This document shows, one piece after another, positions 28,563 to 36,552 of a stretch of DNA of 64,000 nucleotides. The translations under genes were made by a program, and so were the position numbers. Location of the stretch: the NCBI GenBank assembly GCA_001305115.1, contig BCAA01000014.1, forward strand, positions 17,944 through 81,943, read 5' to 3'. Position 1 is the stretch's first letter. Every line of letters starts with the position of its first letter. The notes beneath the pieces were generated by a model, which saw only the letters and a program-made list of their open reading frames with translations, had not been told where the DNA came from and made no database searches. This stretch comes from Clostridia bacterium UC5.1-1E11. GTDB taxonomy: Bacteria > Bacillota > Clostridia > Oscillospirales > Acutalibacteraceae.

Positions 28563-29930
28563 ATGAAGGGAAACCACAACTTTACAGAAGGAAAAATTTT
28601 GTCACCGCTGATTCGTTTCGCCTTACCGGTGCTGTTAGCACTCTTTTTGCAGGCGATGTATGGAGCAGTGGACCTGCTGGTTGTCGGCCAATTCGGGACT
28701 GCGGCAGACGTATCGGCGGTCTCCACAGGGAGCCAGATCATGCAGTCCATTACGGTCATGATTACCGGGTTGGCAATGGGGATCACCATCCTGACTGGCC
28801 AGAAAATTGGAGAAAAACGGCCGGATGAGGCGGGAAAAGCGATTGGCAGCGGCATTTGCCTGTTTGCTGCCCTGGCAGTGTGTATTACGGCTGTGATGCT
28901 TCTGGCAGCCAATCCTCTGGCGGTTGTCATGCAGGCGCCAGAGGAGGCGTTTTCCCGAACAGTTACCTATGTACAAATTTGTTCCGCAGGGACCGTTTTT
29001 ATCGTGGCATACAATGTCCTGGGCAGTATTTTTCGAGGAATCGGAGATTCCAAGATGCCGTTGATCACTGTAGCGATTGCCTGTGTGCTGAATATCGTCG
29101 GGGATGTACTGTTTGTTGCAGGATTCCATATGGGGGTAGCGGGTGCCGCTTTAGCGACGATTTTGGCGCAGGCAATCAGCGTGTTGTTGTCTATCTTAAT
29201 CATCCGAAAACGTGAGTTGCCGTTTGCTTTATCAAAGAAAGACATCCGTTTTGATGGACGGCGAATCGGAAGAATCGTCTGCCTAGGCGCTCCGATTGCC
29301 CTCCAAGACCTGCTGGTAAATATTTCGTTTCTGGTTATCATTGCCATTGTCAATACATTGGGAGTGGTGGCTTCTGCGGGGGTTGGTGTGGCTGAGAAGC
29401 TCTGCGCGTTTATTATGCTGGTATCTTCCGCATACATGCAGTCGATGTCCGCCTTTGTCGCACAAAACATCGGCGCCAACCGGCCGGATCGCGCCAAAAG
29501 GGCGCTCTTTTGCGGGGTATCCACGTCGGTTTTGGCAGGACTGCTTATGGCGTATCTATCCTTTTTCCACGGGGATCTTCTATCCTCGCTCTTTGCCCGC
29601 GACCCAGAGGTTATTTTGGCTGCGGCGGATTACTTAAAAGCCTATGCTTTGGACTGCATGTTGACCTCCTTCCTGTTCTGCTTTATGGGGTATTTTAACG
29701 GGTGTGGGAGAACTGTATTTGTTATGATCCAGGGAATCATCGGCGCATTTGGTGTGCGTATTCCGATCTCCTATTTGGTCAGCCGGATGGCAAACGTTTC
29801 ACTATTTCATATTGGTTTAGCGACCCCTGCCTCCTCTCTGGTACAGATCGCTTTGTGTGTGGGATATTTTCTGCTGCAAAACCGCAGGCAAAAGCAAACG
29901 CTTTTGAAGGAGAGCGGACAGCCTGTTTAA
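28563..29930 (+). CDS. MATE family efflux transporter
   Basis: A 455-residue membrane protein with about 12 hydrophobic segments in two six-helix halves. Family features include the N-terminal ILSPLIRFALPVLLALFLQA, a VDLLVVGQFG loop, GIGDSKMPLI, and a second half starting GRIVCLGAPIALQDLLVN with FVAQNIGANRPDRAK. It likely exports drugs or metabolites against Na+ or H+. Start ATG 28563 after GGGGGGA. Transcription may be controlled by the hairpin in its leader. Confidence 0.93.
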   Translation: MKGNHNFTEGKILSPLIRFALPVLLALFLQAMYGAVDLLVVGQFGTAADVSAVSTGSQIMQSITVMITGLAMGITILTGQKIGEKRPDEAGKAIGSGICLFAALAVCITAVMLLAANPLAVVMQAPEEAFSRTVTYVQICSAGTVFIVAYNVLGSIFRGIGDSKMPLITVAIACVLNIVGDVLFVAGFHMGVAGAALATILAQAISVLLSILIIRKRELPFALSKKDIRFDGRRIGRIVCLGAPIALQDLLVNISFLVIIAIVNTLGVVASAGVGVAEKLCAFIMLVSSAYMQSMSAFVAQNIGANRPDRAKRALFCGVSTSVLAGLLMAYLSFFHGDLLSSLFARDPEVILAAADYLKAYALDCMLTSFLFCFMGYFNGCGRTVFVMIQGIIGAFGVRIPISYLVSRMANVSLFHIGLATPASSLVQIALCVGYFLLQNRRQKQTLLKESGQPV

Positions 29931-30072
29931 AGGGGATTCAGGGGGATTCGGTTATATCCGGTAGATGGAATTTCAAGGAGTACCCAGGACCTAAAATGCG
30001 AGGGCTGTGCTTTTCCGCTTCTAAGAACCGAACGCAGGGAACGTGGAAGGATGAAGAGTTGTATTGTATCAG

Positions 30073-30111
30073 AAAAGGAGCCGCACGGGAATCTCCGTGC
30101 GGCTCCTTTTT
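30073..30111. terminator. Bidirectional terminator between MATE and DtxR-like genes
   Basis: Perfect 16-base arms (30073-30088, 30095-30110) with a 6-base loop and A4/T5 flanks on both sides. Confidence 0.9.
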
Positions 30112-30139
30112 GGATCACATATATAGGATTGGGAATGAC

Positions 30140-30529
30140 TTATGATTGGATTTGTTCGGACCTTTCACAGTCCAGCACGGCGGAAGCCATGCGTTGTACA
30201 CCGGCGTCGGACAGGTCGCACAGACAAACGATCGCGTCATGGCGGGAATCCTGCTCGGACAATCCCAACTGATTCCGAAAGAAAGAAAACAGCAGGAGAT
30301 AATCGGTGTAAAGCTTGTTGGAAAGGCGCGCACCTTCAGGCGTGAAGGTTGCAGCACCGTAGTATTCCTTTTCGATCAATCCATCTTCTGCCAGGGAATT
30401 GAGCATTTTCGAAACACTGGGCTGTTTGACGGAAAGCGAAGAGGCGATGTCCTTTGAGTGGACCGCGTTTCCATTTTGGCCCAACTCATGAATGATAAAA
30501 AGATAACGTTTTTTTCCTGAAGAGAGCAA
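30140..30529 (-). CDS. DtxR/MntR family metal-dependent repressor
   Basis: A 129-residue protein. The N-terminal winged helix is HSKDIASSLSVKQPSVSKML (recognition helix) with NSLAEDGLIEKEYYGAATFT as wing; a dimerisation/metal domain follows (FFRNQLGLSEQDSRHDAIVC, with Glu, His, Asp and Cys as possible ligands). There is no SH3 domain, so it is the short MntR-like form. The start is TTG 30529 with AAGGAG eight bases upstream. It lies directly downstream of the feo genes, and TTAG-N6-CTAA boxes of the type bound by this family are spread over the iron genes here, so it is the best candidate for their repressor. Confidence 0.85.
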   Translation of the reverse strand: MLSSGKKRYLFIIHELGQNGNAVHSKDIASSLSVKQPSVSKMLNSLAEDGLIEKEYYGAATFTPEGARLSNKLYTDYLLLFSFFRNQLGLSEQDSRHDAIVCLCDLSDAGVQRMASAVLDCERSEQIQS

Positions 30530-30572
30530 TGGAGATGCTCCTTTCTTGATACGGACTGAACAGCGGGCCTCA

Positions 30573-30749
30573 TCAATTCACTTGGTGCTTTTGAGTAGGC
30601 TCTACGGAATGGCAGCAGTGCGGGCAATTGCTACAGCTTCCACTGCAACCACCCTTGCTGCCACAATCGCAGGTACCGTGTTTCACCAAATAACGAATTG
30701 CAAGTCCAAAAAGGACCGCGAGCACCGTTGCAATGAGAAAGGTTACCAT
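30573..30749 (-). CDS. FeoB-associated Cys-rich membrane protein
   Basis: A 58-residue peptide: one membrane segment (FLIATVLAVLFGLAIRYLV) followed by a Cys-rich tail (CDCGSKGGCSGSCSNCPHCC). This is the small FeoB-associated protein regularly encoded beside feoB in Clostridia, thought to help the transporter at the membrane. RBS AAAGGAGAG before ATG 30749. It is cotranscribed with feoB, 28 bases downstream. Confidence 0.9.
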   Translation of the reverse strand: MVTFLIATVLAVLFGLAIRYLVKHGTCDCGSKGGCSGSCSNCPHCCHSVEPTQKHQVN

Positions 30750-30776
30750 AAAAGTCTCTCCTTTCTTAGAAGAGCA

Positions 30777-32966
30777 TTAGGCGTTTGCAGCAGCCGAACG
30801 GCGCTTGAGCTCTGCTGTACGGTTCGGGTCCGGACGGAACAGCAGGAAGAGGGTCAATACCAGAAGAATGATTGCTGCCACAGTGCCAACCGTGAAGCCA
30901 GCGCCGGAGAACAACATACCGAACTGATAGATCATCAGGGCTACACAATAGGCAAATACGCACTGATAGCCAATAGCAAAAGCCGTCCACTTTGCGCTTG
31001 CCATTTCACGCTTAATGGCGCCAATAGCCGCAAAGCACGGTGCGCAGAGCAGGTTGAACGCCAAGAACGAAAGCTTAGTGCTGAGAGTCGGCAACATGTT
31101 GGCAACAGCGGTCCACAGGCCTGGATCGTCTTCGCCGGCATCCGCCAAACCGAAGAGTACGCCGAAGGTGCTGACCACGTTCTCCTTTGCCACAAGGCCG
31201 GAGATCGAAGCGACCGTTGCCTGCCAGTTGCCAAAGCCGAGCGGTGCAAAAATCCATGCAACGGCATTGCCAATGTAAGCCAAGATACTGAAGTCCATCT
31301 GGTTCACAGTGGTGTCTTCCATATCCAACAGGCCAAATGCCGCGCCGCCGCTTGCCCAGCCAAAGTTGCTGAGGAACCAGATCACGCCGCAAGCAACGAA
31401 GATAACGGTACCAGCTTTTACGATAAACGCCTTGCAGCGCTCCAACATATGAATCAACACGCTCTTCGGAGCGGGGGCATGGTACTGCGGCAGCTCCATC
31501 ACAAACGGAGCCGGATCGCCGGCAAACATTTTGGTCTTTTTCAGCATGATACCGGAGATGATGACAGCCGCAACGCCAAGGAAATAGAACAGAGGAGCGA
31601 CCCAACCGCCCTGTTCTGTGCCGAACATGGCGCCAAACATGAGGGCAATGATCGGCAGTTTTGCGCCGCAGGGGATAAAGGTCGTGGTCATAATGGTCAT
31701 ACGGCGATCTTTTTCATTTTCAATGGTCTTAGTGGCCATAACACCCGGCACGCCGCAGCCGGAAGCGATCAACATAGGAATAAAGCTCTTGCCGGAGAGG
31801 CCAAACTTGCGGAAAATACGGTCCATGATGAATGCAACACGCGCCATATAACCACAGTCTTCCAAAACCGACAGGAAGAAGAACAGGATGAACATCTGTG
31901 GGACAAAGCCAAGGACGGCGCCCACACCGCCGATGATACCATCAACAATCAGGCCGTTGAGCCAGTCCGCAGCACCGGCTGCTTCCAGCCAGCTGCCCAC
32001 CGTGGGCTGAATCCACTCGCCGAATAAGGTGTCGTTTGTAAAGTCAGTTACGATGGTGCCGACTGTGGTAACAGACACATAATAAACAATAAACATCACC
32101 GCGATAAAGATCGGCAGAGCCGCCCAGCGGTTTGTAACAACGCGGTCAATCTTGTCGCTGACCGTCAGGCCCGAGCGCTTCTTATGTACGCAATTTTTCA
32201 TGAGCTTTGCAATGTATGCATAGCGCTCATTCGTGATGATGCTCTCGCTGTCATCGTCCAGTTCCTTCTCAACCGAGGAGATCGCTGCTTCCAAAGACTC
32301 CTTGGTCTGCGGGCTGAGTTTGCACTGTGCATTTACGCGCTCGTCGCGCTCGAACAGTTTTACCGCATACCAACGCTCATGTGCCACAGGGACCTGGCCA
32401 TGGACTGCGTTTGCTACATGGTCGAGGGCTTCCTCAACCGTCTTGGAAAACTCGTGCTTCGGAACAGCTGCCTTCTTGGCCTTAGCCAACGCAATCGCGC
32501 GCTGGGCAGCTTCCATGGAACCGGTTCCCTTGAGTGCGCTGGTCTCAACGACTTCGCAACCCAGAGCGGCGGAGAGCTTTTGAATGTCGATCTTGTCTCC
32601 ATTCTTTTTCACCAGGTCGATCATGTTCAGCGCGATGACCACAGGAATCCCAAGCTCCAAAATCTGCGTTGTCAAATAAAGGTTACGCTCCAAGTTGGTT
32701 CCGTCCACCAGATTGATGATGGCGTCGGGCTGCTCATTGAGCAGGTAGTCGCGGCTTACGACTTCTTCCAACGTATAAGGGGAAAGGGAATAAATACCCG
32801 GCAAGTCCGTGATGATGACATCCTTATGCCCACGGAGTTTTCCCTCTTTCTTTTCGACCGTAACGCCCGGCCAGTTACCAACGTACTGGCTGCTGCCGGT
32901 CAAATCATTGAACATGGTGGTCTTGCCGCAGTTCGGGTTACCGGCAAGCGCGATTTTCATTTCCAT
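30777..32966 (-). CDS. feoB: Ferrous iron transport protein B
   Basis: A 729-residue Fe(II) transporter. The N-terminal G domain has G1 GNPNCGKTT (residues 9-17), G3 DLPGIYSLSPY, G4 NMID and G5 SALKG. A helical domain follows to about 270, then about ten membrane segments with the two Gate motifs (MARVAFIMDRIFRKFGLSGK and IPMLIASGCGVPGV; later LAFNLLCAPCFAAIGAIK). The C-terminal tail is short. RBS GAGGAGG. It is downstream of two feoA genes with a 303-base gap that contains a metal box. Confidence 0.97.
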   Translation of the reverse strand: MEMKIALAGNPNCGKTTMFNDLTGSSQYVGNWPGVTVEKKEGKLRGHKDVIITDLPGIYSLSPYTLEEVVSRDYLLNEQPDAIINLVDGTNLERNLYLTTQILELGIPVVIALNMIDLVKKNGDKIDIQKLSAALGCEVVETSALKGTGSMEAAQRAIALAKAKKAAVPKHEFSKTVEEALDHVANAVHGQVPVAHERWYAVKLFERDERVNAQCKLSPQTKESLEAAISSVEKELDDDSESIITNERYAYIAKLMKNCVHKKRSGLTVSDKIDRVVTNRWAALPIFIAVMFIVYYVSVTTVGTIVTDFTNDTLFGEWIQPTVGSWLEAAGAADWLNGLIVDGIIGGVGAVLGFVPQMFILFFFLSVLEDCGYMARVAFIMDRIFRKFGLSGKSFIPMLIASGCGVPGVMATKTIENEKDRRMTIMTTTFIPCGAKLPIIALMFGAMFGTEQGGWVAPLFYFLGVAAVIISGIMLKKTKMFAGDPAPFVMELPQYHAPAPKSVLIHMLERCKAFIVKAGTVIFVACGVIWFLSNFGWASGGAAFGLLDMEDTTVNQMDFSILAYIGNAVAWIFAPLGFGNWQATVASISGLVAKENVVSTFGVLFGLADAGEDDPGLWTAVANMLPTLSTKLSFLAFNLLCAPCFAAIGAIKREMASAKWTAFAIGYQCVFAYCVALMIYQFGMLFSGAGFTVGTVAAIILLVLTLFLLFRPDPNRTAELKRRSAAANA

Positions 32967-33269
32967 TCCGATGTTCCTCCTCGATACAATTGTTAGTTAT
33001 GGCTAACTTGCGGGTGCTTTAAACAATTGAGTCTTCGACAAGAAAAGGCCGGATGAGATACATTCTTCCAGACCAGTCCTCTTCTGCCGCACACAACCGC
33101 AAAGAATGGATTCGATGCAGGATCTATGCGGCAGAAATACTCTTTTGATAAAGTCCGCAGCCCGTCAGGGGTGGAAAGACGCCCAGCAGATTACAGCACC
33201 TGAAAGGGGCTCTCCCTCCGAAGGACGCCAAGGAAACCGCCCGGTAAAAGGGGGCGGCACATGGGGATT
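32967..33269 (-). other. feoA-feoB spacer
   Basis: A 303-base spacer without a gene. It has several GC-rich inverted repeats (for example CCGCCC/GGGCGG near 33237-33256) and the metal box at 32992-33007. I could not match it to a known riboswitch. It may hold a second promoter for feoB. Confidence 0.4.
32992..33007. promoter_or_regulatory. Metal-repressor box 1 (feoB)
   Basis: GTTAG-N6-CTAAC, perfect arms, 26 bases before the feoB start codon. Confidence 0.7.
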
Positions 33270-33494
33270 TTACGCCTCTAAGCAGATGTTCTCTGCCTCG
33301 CTCTTGCGGATTGAGAGTTCGTAGCCGCGTACGTTGATCTCAACCGGGTCGCCAAGAGGCGCAACCTTGCGCACATAGATCTGTGTTCCCTTTGTGATGC
33401 CCATATCCATGATGCGGCGCTTGAGAGCACCTTCGCCGGTCAGCTTCGCCACGGAAACGGTCTCACCACACTTTGCTTCCTTCAATGTTCTCAT
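33270..33494 (-). CDS. feoA: FeoA family protein (downstream copy)
   Basis: A 74-residue SH3-like protein: MRTLKEAKCGETVSVAKLTG, KRRIMDMGITKGTQIYVRKV, APLGDPVEINVRGYELSIRK, the classic FeoA pattern. It acts as a cytosolic partner of FeoB. RBS AGGAGG. It is 21 bases after the first FeoA gene, in the same operon. Confidence 0.93.
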   Translation of the reverse strand: MRTLKEAKCGETVSVAKLTGEGALKRRIMDMGITKGTQIYVRKVAPLGDPVEINVRGYELSIRKSEAENICLEA

Positions 33495-33515
33495 GATGTT
33501 CCCTCCTAAAAGAAA

Positions 33516-33806
33516 TCAGGCTGTAAGAATACGGCTGGCCATCGATTTGCTGATTGCCACCCGGGTCCCTTTCACATTGACGATCATGTTGCCGTTCAGT
33601 TCAGAGACGACAGAAACCTGTGCTCCTTCTGCAAATCCGAGGTTATGCAAGAACCGGCGGACTTCGTCTTTGCCGCGGATGGCATGTACCTCAACGGTCT
33701 TGCCTGCTTCCGCCATGGCCAACGGCATCAACATGACCTGGGGGCCGCTGGTCGGTTCGGATGTTTCCTGAGCAGCCGTACGCAGGACAGCTTCTTTTGC
33801 AAACAT
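33516..33806 (-). CDS. feoA: FeoA family protein (upstream copy, with N-terminal extension)
   Basis: About 96 residues. The FeoA core runs from about 25 (MPLAMAEAGKTVEVHAIRGK, FLHNLGFAEGAQVSVVSELN, NMIVNVKGTRVAISKSMA); the first 24 residues form a polar extension. ATG 33806 has AAGGAG seven bases upstream; a GTG at 33815 is less likely. It is the first gene of the feo operon, behind a promoter with three metal boxes. Confidence 0.9.
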   Translation of the reverse strand: MFAKEAVLRTAAQETSEPTSGPQVMLMPLAMAEAGKTVEVHAIRGKDEVRRFLHNLGFAEGAQVSVVSELNGNMIVNVKGTRVAISKSMASRILTA

Positions 33807-33831
33807 ATCCGTCACTCCTTTTTAGAAAAAA

Positions 33832-33847
33832 GTTAGATATGGCTAAC
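33832..33847. promoter_or_regulatory. Metal-repressor box 2 (feoA leader)
   Basis: GTTAG-N6-CTAAC, with arms extended to AAGTTAG/CTAACTT (33830-33849), just upstream of the feoA ribosome binding site. Confidence 0.75.
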
Positions 33848-33867
33848 TTTTGTGTGTTTTATTAGGG

Positions 33868-33883
33868 GTTAGCGAGAGCTAAT
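33868..33883. promoter_or_regulatory. Metal-repressor box 3 (feo start site)
   Basis: GTTAG-N6-CTAAT, one mismatch, about 20 bases downstream of the -10 element. Its centre is 36 bases from box 2 and 35 from box 4. Confidence 0.7.
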
Positions 33884-33901
33884 CCCTTTTCTGCGGATAC
33901 T

Positions 33902-33931
33902 AGTTTACACCAGCTAACTTGTGTTTGTCAA
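33902..33931 (-). promoter_or_regulatory. feo promoter with embedded metal box 4
   Basis: On the minus strand TTGACA (33931-33926), 18-base spacer, TAAACT (33907-33902). A box (GTTTA-N6-CTAAC, 33903-33918) covers the -10 and half the spacer, so a bound repressor would block RNA polymerase. Confidence 0.8.
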
Positions 33932-34005
33932 TAGGTTTATAGAATTTTTCCCAGATTGCAGCAAAGGCGCCAAAGTCTGGGGCTCATTTTACAAACCGGT
34001 TGGAG

Positions 34006-34037
34006 AAAAGCAAAGGGCCCGGCGAATCCGCCGGGCC
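34006..34037 (-). terminator. Terminator downstream of flavodoxin
   Basis: Nine-base GC arms (34016-34024, 34029-34037) around a 4-base loop, followed on the minus strand by CTTTGCTTTTC. Confidence 0.6.
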
Positions 34038-34057
34038 TCTGCGACTAAGGAAGAAAA

Positions 34058-34250
34058 TATCTGTATGGAGTACCTTGTAAGCAATGTAATAATACTGTAG
34101 GGGGAGACGTCACGCCGGATGCGACTGGCATCCGGCAGTCGTCCCGTATGGAGTACCCTATAAGCAATTAGTGATGACTCTTGATAACAATGTTAAGAGG
34201 AAGCTGGACCGGATGCTTATGCATCCGGCAGCTATCCGAAAATGGGATAC
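34058..34250. repeat. Two related intergenic repeats with hairpins
   Basis: GTATGGAGTACC...TAAGCAAT occurs at about 34064 and again at about 34146. Each copy is followed by a short hairpin with arms GCCGGATGC/GCATCCGGC or CCGGATGC/GCATCCGG. It looks like a tandemly copied structured element, REP-like. Confidence 0.6.
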
Positions 34251-34264
34251 AAAGAGAAACCCAA

Positions 34265-34672
34265 TTAAAAAGCAGCAAAACGTTTGCCGAATTCCTCACA
34301 TTCGGCCTCATCGGGTGCACCGTTGGCCATCAGGCCTTCCTCAAAAAGTTGTGCGCCGTCGCCGGACACACGGTCCTGCCAATCGCGCATCCACTGCCCG
34401 TCGCCCCAACCATAGGAGCCGAACAGTGCAACCTTCTTACCGGAAAGGCTACCTTCCACTTCGGCGAAGAAAGGCTCAAATTCGCCCTCTTCCAAGACTT
34501 CGTCGCCCATCGCCGGGCAACCAAACGCAATCTTTTCATACTGTGCAACGGCGGAAGCATCCGCCTCCGACACCGACAGAACATCGGCCTCCCCAATGCC
34601 GGCTGCAATTGCATTTGCCATAGCCTCTGTGTTTCCAGTGCCCGTCCAATAGATTACTGCTGTTTTACTCAT
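34265..34672 (-). CDS. Flavodoxin
   Basis: A 135-residue short-chain flavodoxin. The FMN phosphate loop is YWTGTGNTEAMANAI (about 9-23); FGCPAMGDEVLEE and FGSYGWGDGQWMRDW provide the loops flanking the flavin, with the usual Trp/Tyr. It replaces ferredoxin as electron carrier when iron is short, which fits its place next to DUF3793 and feo and under the metal boxes upstream. Confidence 0.95.
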   Translation of the reverse strand: MSKTAVIYWTGTGNTEAMANAIAAGIGEADVLSVSEADASAVAQYEKIAFGCPAMGDEVLEEGEFEPFFAEVEGSLSGKKVALFGSYGWGDGQWMRDWQDRVSGDGAQLFEEGLMANGAPDEAECEEFGKRFAAF

Positions 34673-34752
34673 ATCAAAAACCTCCTGATTTGCGCGGCGC
34701 TGCGAGATCTATTTTTCCCCGCCCGCGCGGGTAAGTTGGAAATAATCATCCT

Positions 34753-35313
34753 TTATGCCGCAGGAAGAGCAGCAAGTATGCGTTGAAAAGAGATTCCCTG
34801 CTTGAGATGTTCGCAAAACATTCGCGAGCACTGCTCATATTTTTCAAACAAATATTTTGCATATTCCTCATCGCCGTATACTTTCCACATACCGCAACAC
34901 TTGCAATTACGGCCCTTTTCCCGGATAAAACCGGCTACGTCTTCCATGGGATATCCAAGGAAACAGCCGATCTCGTGAGGAAAACCTTTTTCCATGCGGA
35001 CCCGATGTTGCAACCAGGCGAGCATGGAACCTAACCCTTTCGAGACGGGATACCCAAACCGCCGCAGGCAATCCTGAACATCTGCACGGTTAAGCTGTTG
35101 TCTCAATAATCTTTCACGGTAAACCAATGTCAATGTGCGCGATCCGCACGCGCAAACGGAAAAGGTCCGAATGCCCTTGGATTCCAGTAAGCCTCGATAA
35201 GCGGTAAGCTGTATACCGCAAGAGGCGGGGCAGGAAAACAGGTTCGACGGCTTAATTCCCGCAAGAACGGGTGCGCAATTGCGCGCCAGCATGGATTCAA
35301 CCGTGTCCGCCAT
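34753..35313 (-). CDS. DUF3793 family protein
   Basis: A 186-residue Cys-rich protein: N-terminal NCAPVLAGIKPSNLFSCPAS, then TLTLVYRERLLRQQL, MLAWLQHRVRMEKGFPHEIG, FLGYPMEDVAGFI and EKGRNCKCCGMWKVYGDEEY. This pattern defines DUF3793, a Clostridial family usually found next to flavodoxin or iron uptake genes. The Cys residues could bind a metal. Function unknown. Metal box 5 lies directly before its RBS (GGGAGG). Confidence 0.9.
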   Translation of the reverse strand: MADTVESMLARNCAPVLAGIKPSNLFSCPASCGIQLTAYRGLLESKGIRTFSVCACGSRTLTLVYRERLLRQQLNRADVQDCLRRFGYPVSKGLGSMLAWLQHRVRMEKGFPHEIGCFLGYPMEDVAGFIREKGRNCKCCGMWKVYGDEEYAKYLFEKYEQCSRMFCEHLKQGISFQRILAALPAA

Positions 35314-35335
35314 GGGCTTCCCTCCCGAAAAGTTG

Positions 35336-35351
35336 GTTAGTTGCAGCTAAC
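35336..35351. promoter_or_regulatory. Metal-repressor box 5 (DUF3793)
   Basis: GTTAG-N6-CTAAC with perfect arms, 23 bases before the DUF3793 start. Confidence 0.75.
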
Positions 35352-35451
35352 TGATAGCTGAAAAAGAAAGCGCGTTTTAGGAGAGGTTTCCATTGATTCG
35401 CGCCACTCTGTAAGATACGGTGCCGTTGGCATGTTTGATTGATTTTTGGTA

Positions 35452-35505
35452 TCAAAACAAACCACCAATGAACCCACCGATGAAACAGGAAATGATCGTT
35501 TTCAT
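35452..35505 (-). CDS. Possible 17-residue glycine-zipper peptide
   Basis: Directly after the promoter and box 6, a short frame reads MKTIISCFIGGFIGGLF and stops. It would be a single hydrophobic helix with a GGxxGG pattern, resembling the start of small DUF3789-like membrane peptides. There is no good ribosome binding site, so translation is uncertain. Confidence 0.35.
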   Translation of the reverse strand: MKTIISCFIGGFIGGLF

Positions 35506-35520
35506 CGGAATGTTGTTTTG

Positions 35521-35574
35521 ATTAGCATGTGCTAACCGTGGCTCTATAGTATCATCCACATTTCGGAATGTCAA
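35521..35574 (-). promoter_or_regulatory. Promoter of DUF3793-flavodoxin unit with metal box 6
   Basis: On the minus strand TTGACA (35574-35569), 17-base spacer, TACTAT (35551-35546): near consensus. Box 6 (ATTAG-N6-CTAAC, 35521-35536) covers the expected start site. Confidence 0.85.
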
Positions 35575-35651
35575 GTAGTTTGCTGCATGTTAGCTGTGGA
35601 TAAGATGAGAAAAAGCCCAAAAATGGCTTTCCAAAGCCGTTCTTAGCCATT

Positions 35652-36071
35652 TCAAAAGATCCGATCGCGATAGGAATCCCAACGGGGAAGTGGAATCCCC
35701 TGCTCGATTGCCGCTTGAATATCCCGGTAGTAGGCGAGCTTACGTTCGACATGCTTGAGATCCTGCTGCATTTTTGCCAATTGTTCTTCCACGCGGATCT
35801 TTTGCTCCTGTAACAGGTGGAGAATATCGCCGATGTGCTGGGGCTCTTCCTCTTCGTAGGAAAAGAACTCTTGCAGCTGAGAAATGGACATACCCGTGCG
35901 CTTGAAGCAACAGATTGTCCGAAGACGGTTGATGTGCTTTTGAAGGTAGATGCGCTGCCCGCTTTCCGTCCGGGCGATGTCAGTCAGAATGCCCATATCC
36001 TCGTAGTAACGCAATGTGGAAGCAGGGAGCTGAAACATCTGAGAGACTTCTTTTATTGTATAAGATTGCAT
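35652..36071 (-). CDS. MerR family transcriptional regulator
   Basis: A 139-residue protein: MerR winged helix YTIKEVSQMFQLPASTLRYY, EDMGILTDIARTESGQRIYL, then a long coiled coil (about 85-120, KIRVEEQLAKMQQDLKHVER). There are no Cys residues in the effector region apart from a CC near 53, so it is not an evident metal sensor; this form resembles NmlR/AdhR-like regulators. RBS AAGGAGG. A target could be the 19-base-spacer promoter at 60912-60942. Confidence 0.9.
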   Translation of the reverse strand: MQSYTIKEVSQMFQLPASTLRYYEDMGILTDIARTESGQRIYLQKHINRLRTICCFKRTGMSISQLQEFFSYEEEEPQHIGDILHLLQEQKIRVEEQLAKMQQDLKHVERKLAYYRDIQAAIEQGIPLPRWDSYRDRIF

Positions 36072-36552
36072 GGCAGCCTCCTTATCCTATATCGATGATG
36101 ATCGGTTCCCAGTATACGTTAAAGAGGGACCTTTTGTAAAGATACAGGAAGCAGAAAAGAGGGGCTTTGGCCAACAGGTTAAGTTCCATGATATGGACAA
36201 TTTGCTCGTAAATATGGAGATTTGTTTCGTTGGAACAAACTGAAAATAAATTCGATAGCTTGTCTAAGAATTTTGTATGGATTATTCATAAGTCGCTATT
36301 TATTATAAGGATTAACATGAAGATGTGCAAAGGTTTTGAGCATAGTGATCGATATTTCTGTTGTTTAAAGAGCATTACTGATTGGTAGAATCTTCGAAAT
36401 ATGGAAAAACTTTGCGAAATCAAGTGGCGTAAGCGGTGCGCAAAGTGAAGATTGTCGCTTTGCAGCGCCTTTGTTTTTGATTCAAAAGAAAGGAGGGAGA
36501 TTTCAAAAAATCAATCGAAATCCATGAGGTTTAATATGGAAGGAGAAGAAGT
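36072..36552 (+). other. Upstream region of GH2 locus
   Basis: About 480 AT-rich bases, no gene. A GC-rich imperfect hairpin with a T-run lies at about 36433-36480 and may be a terminator or attenuator before the GH2 genes. The RBS AAGGAGAAG precedes ATG 36553. Confidence 0.4.

Larger units (their letters stand above)
33807..34264. other. feo promoter region and structured repeats
   Basis: About 460 bases without a gene, divided into the feo promoter with boxes (33832-33931), the flavodoxin terminator (34006-34037) and two related hairpin-bearing repeats (34058-34250). Confidence 0.6.

Noticed and set aside
30546..32027. Open frame of 493 codons on the plus strand opposite feoB
   Set aside because: It overlaps conserved feoB throughout and reads as Ala/His/Arg-rich shadow sequence.
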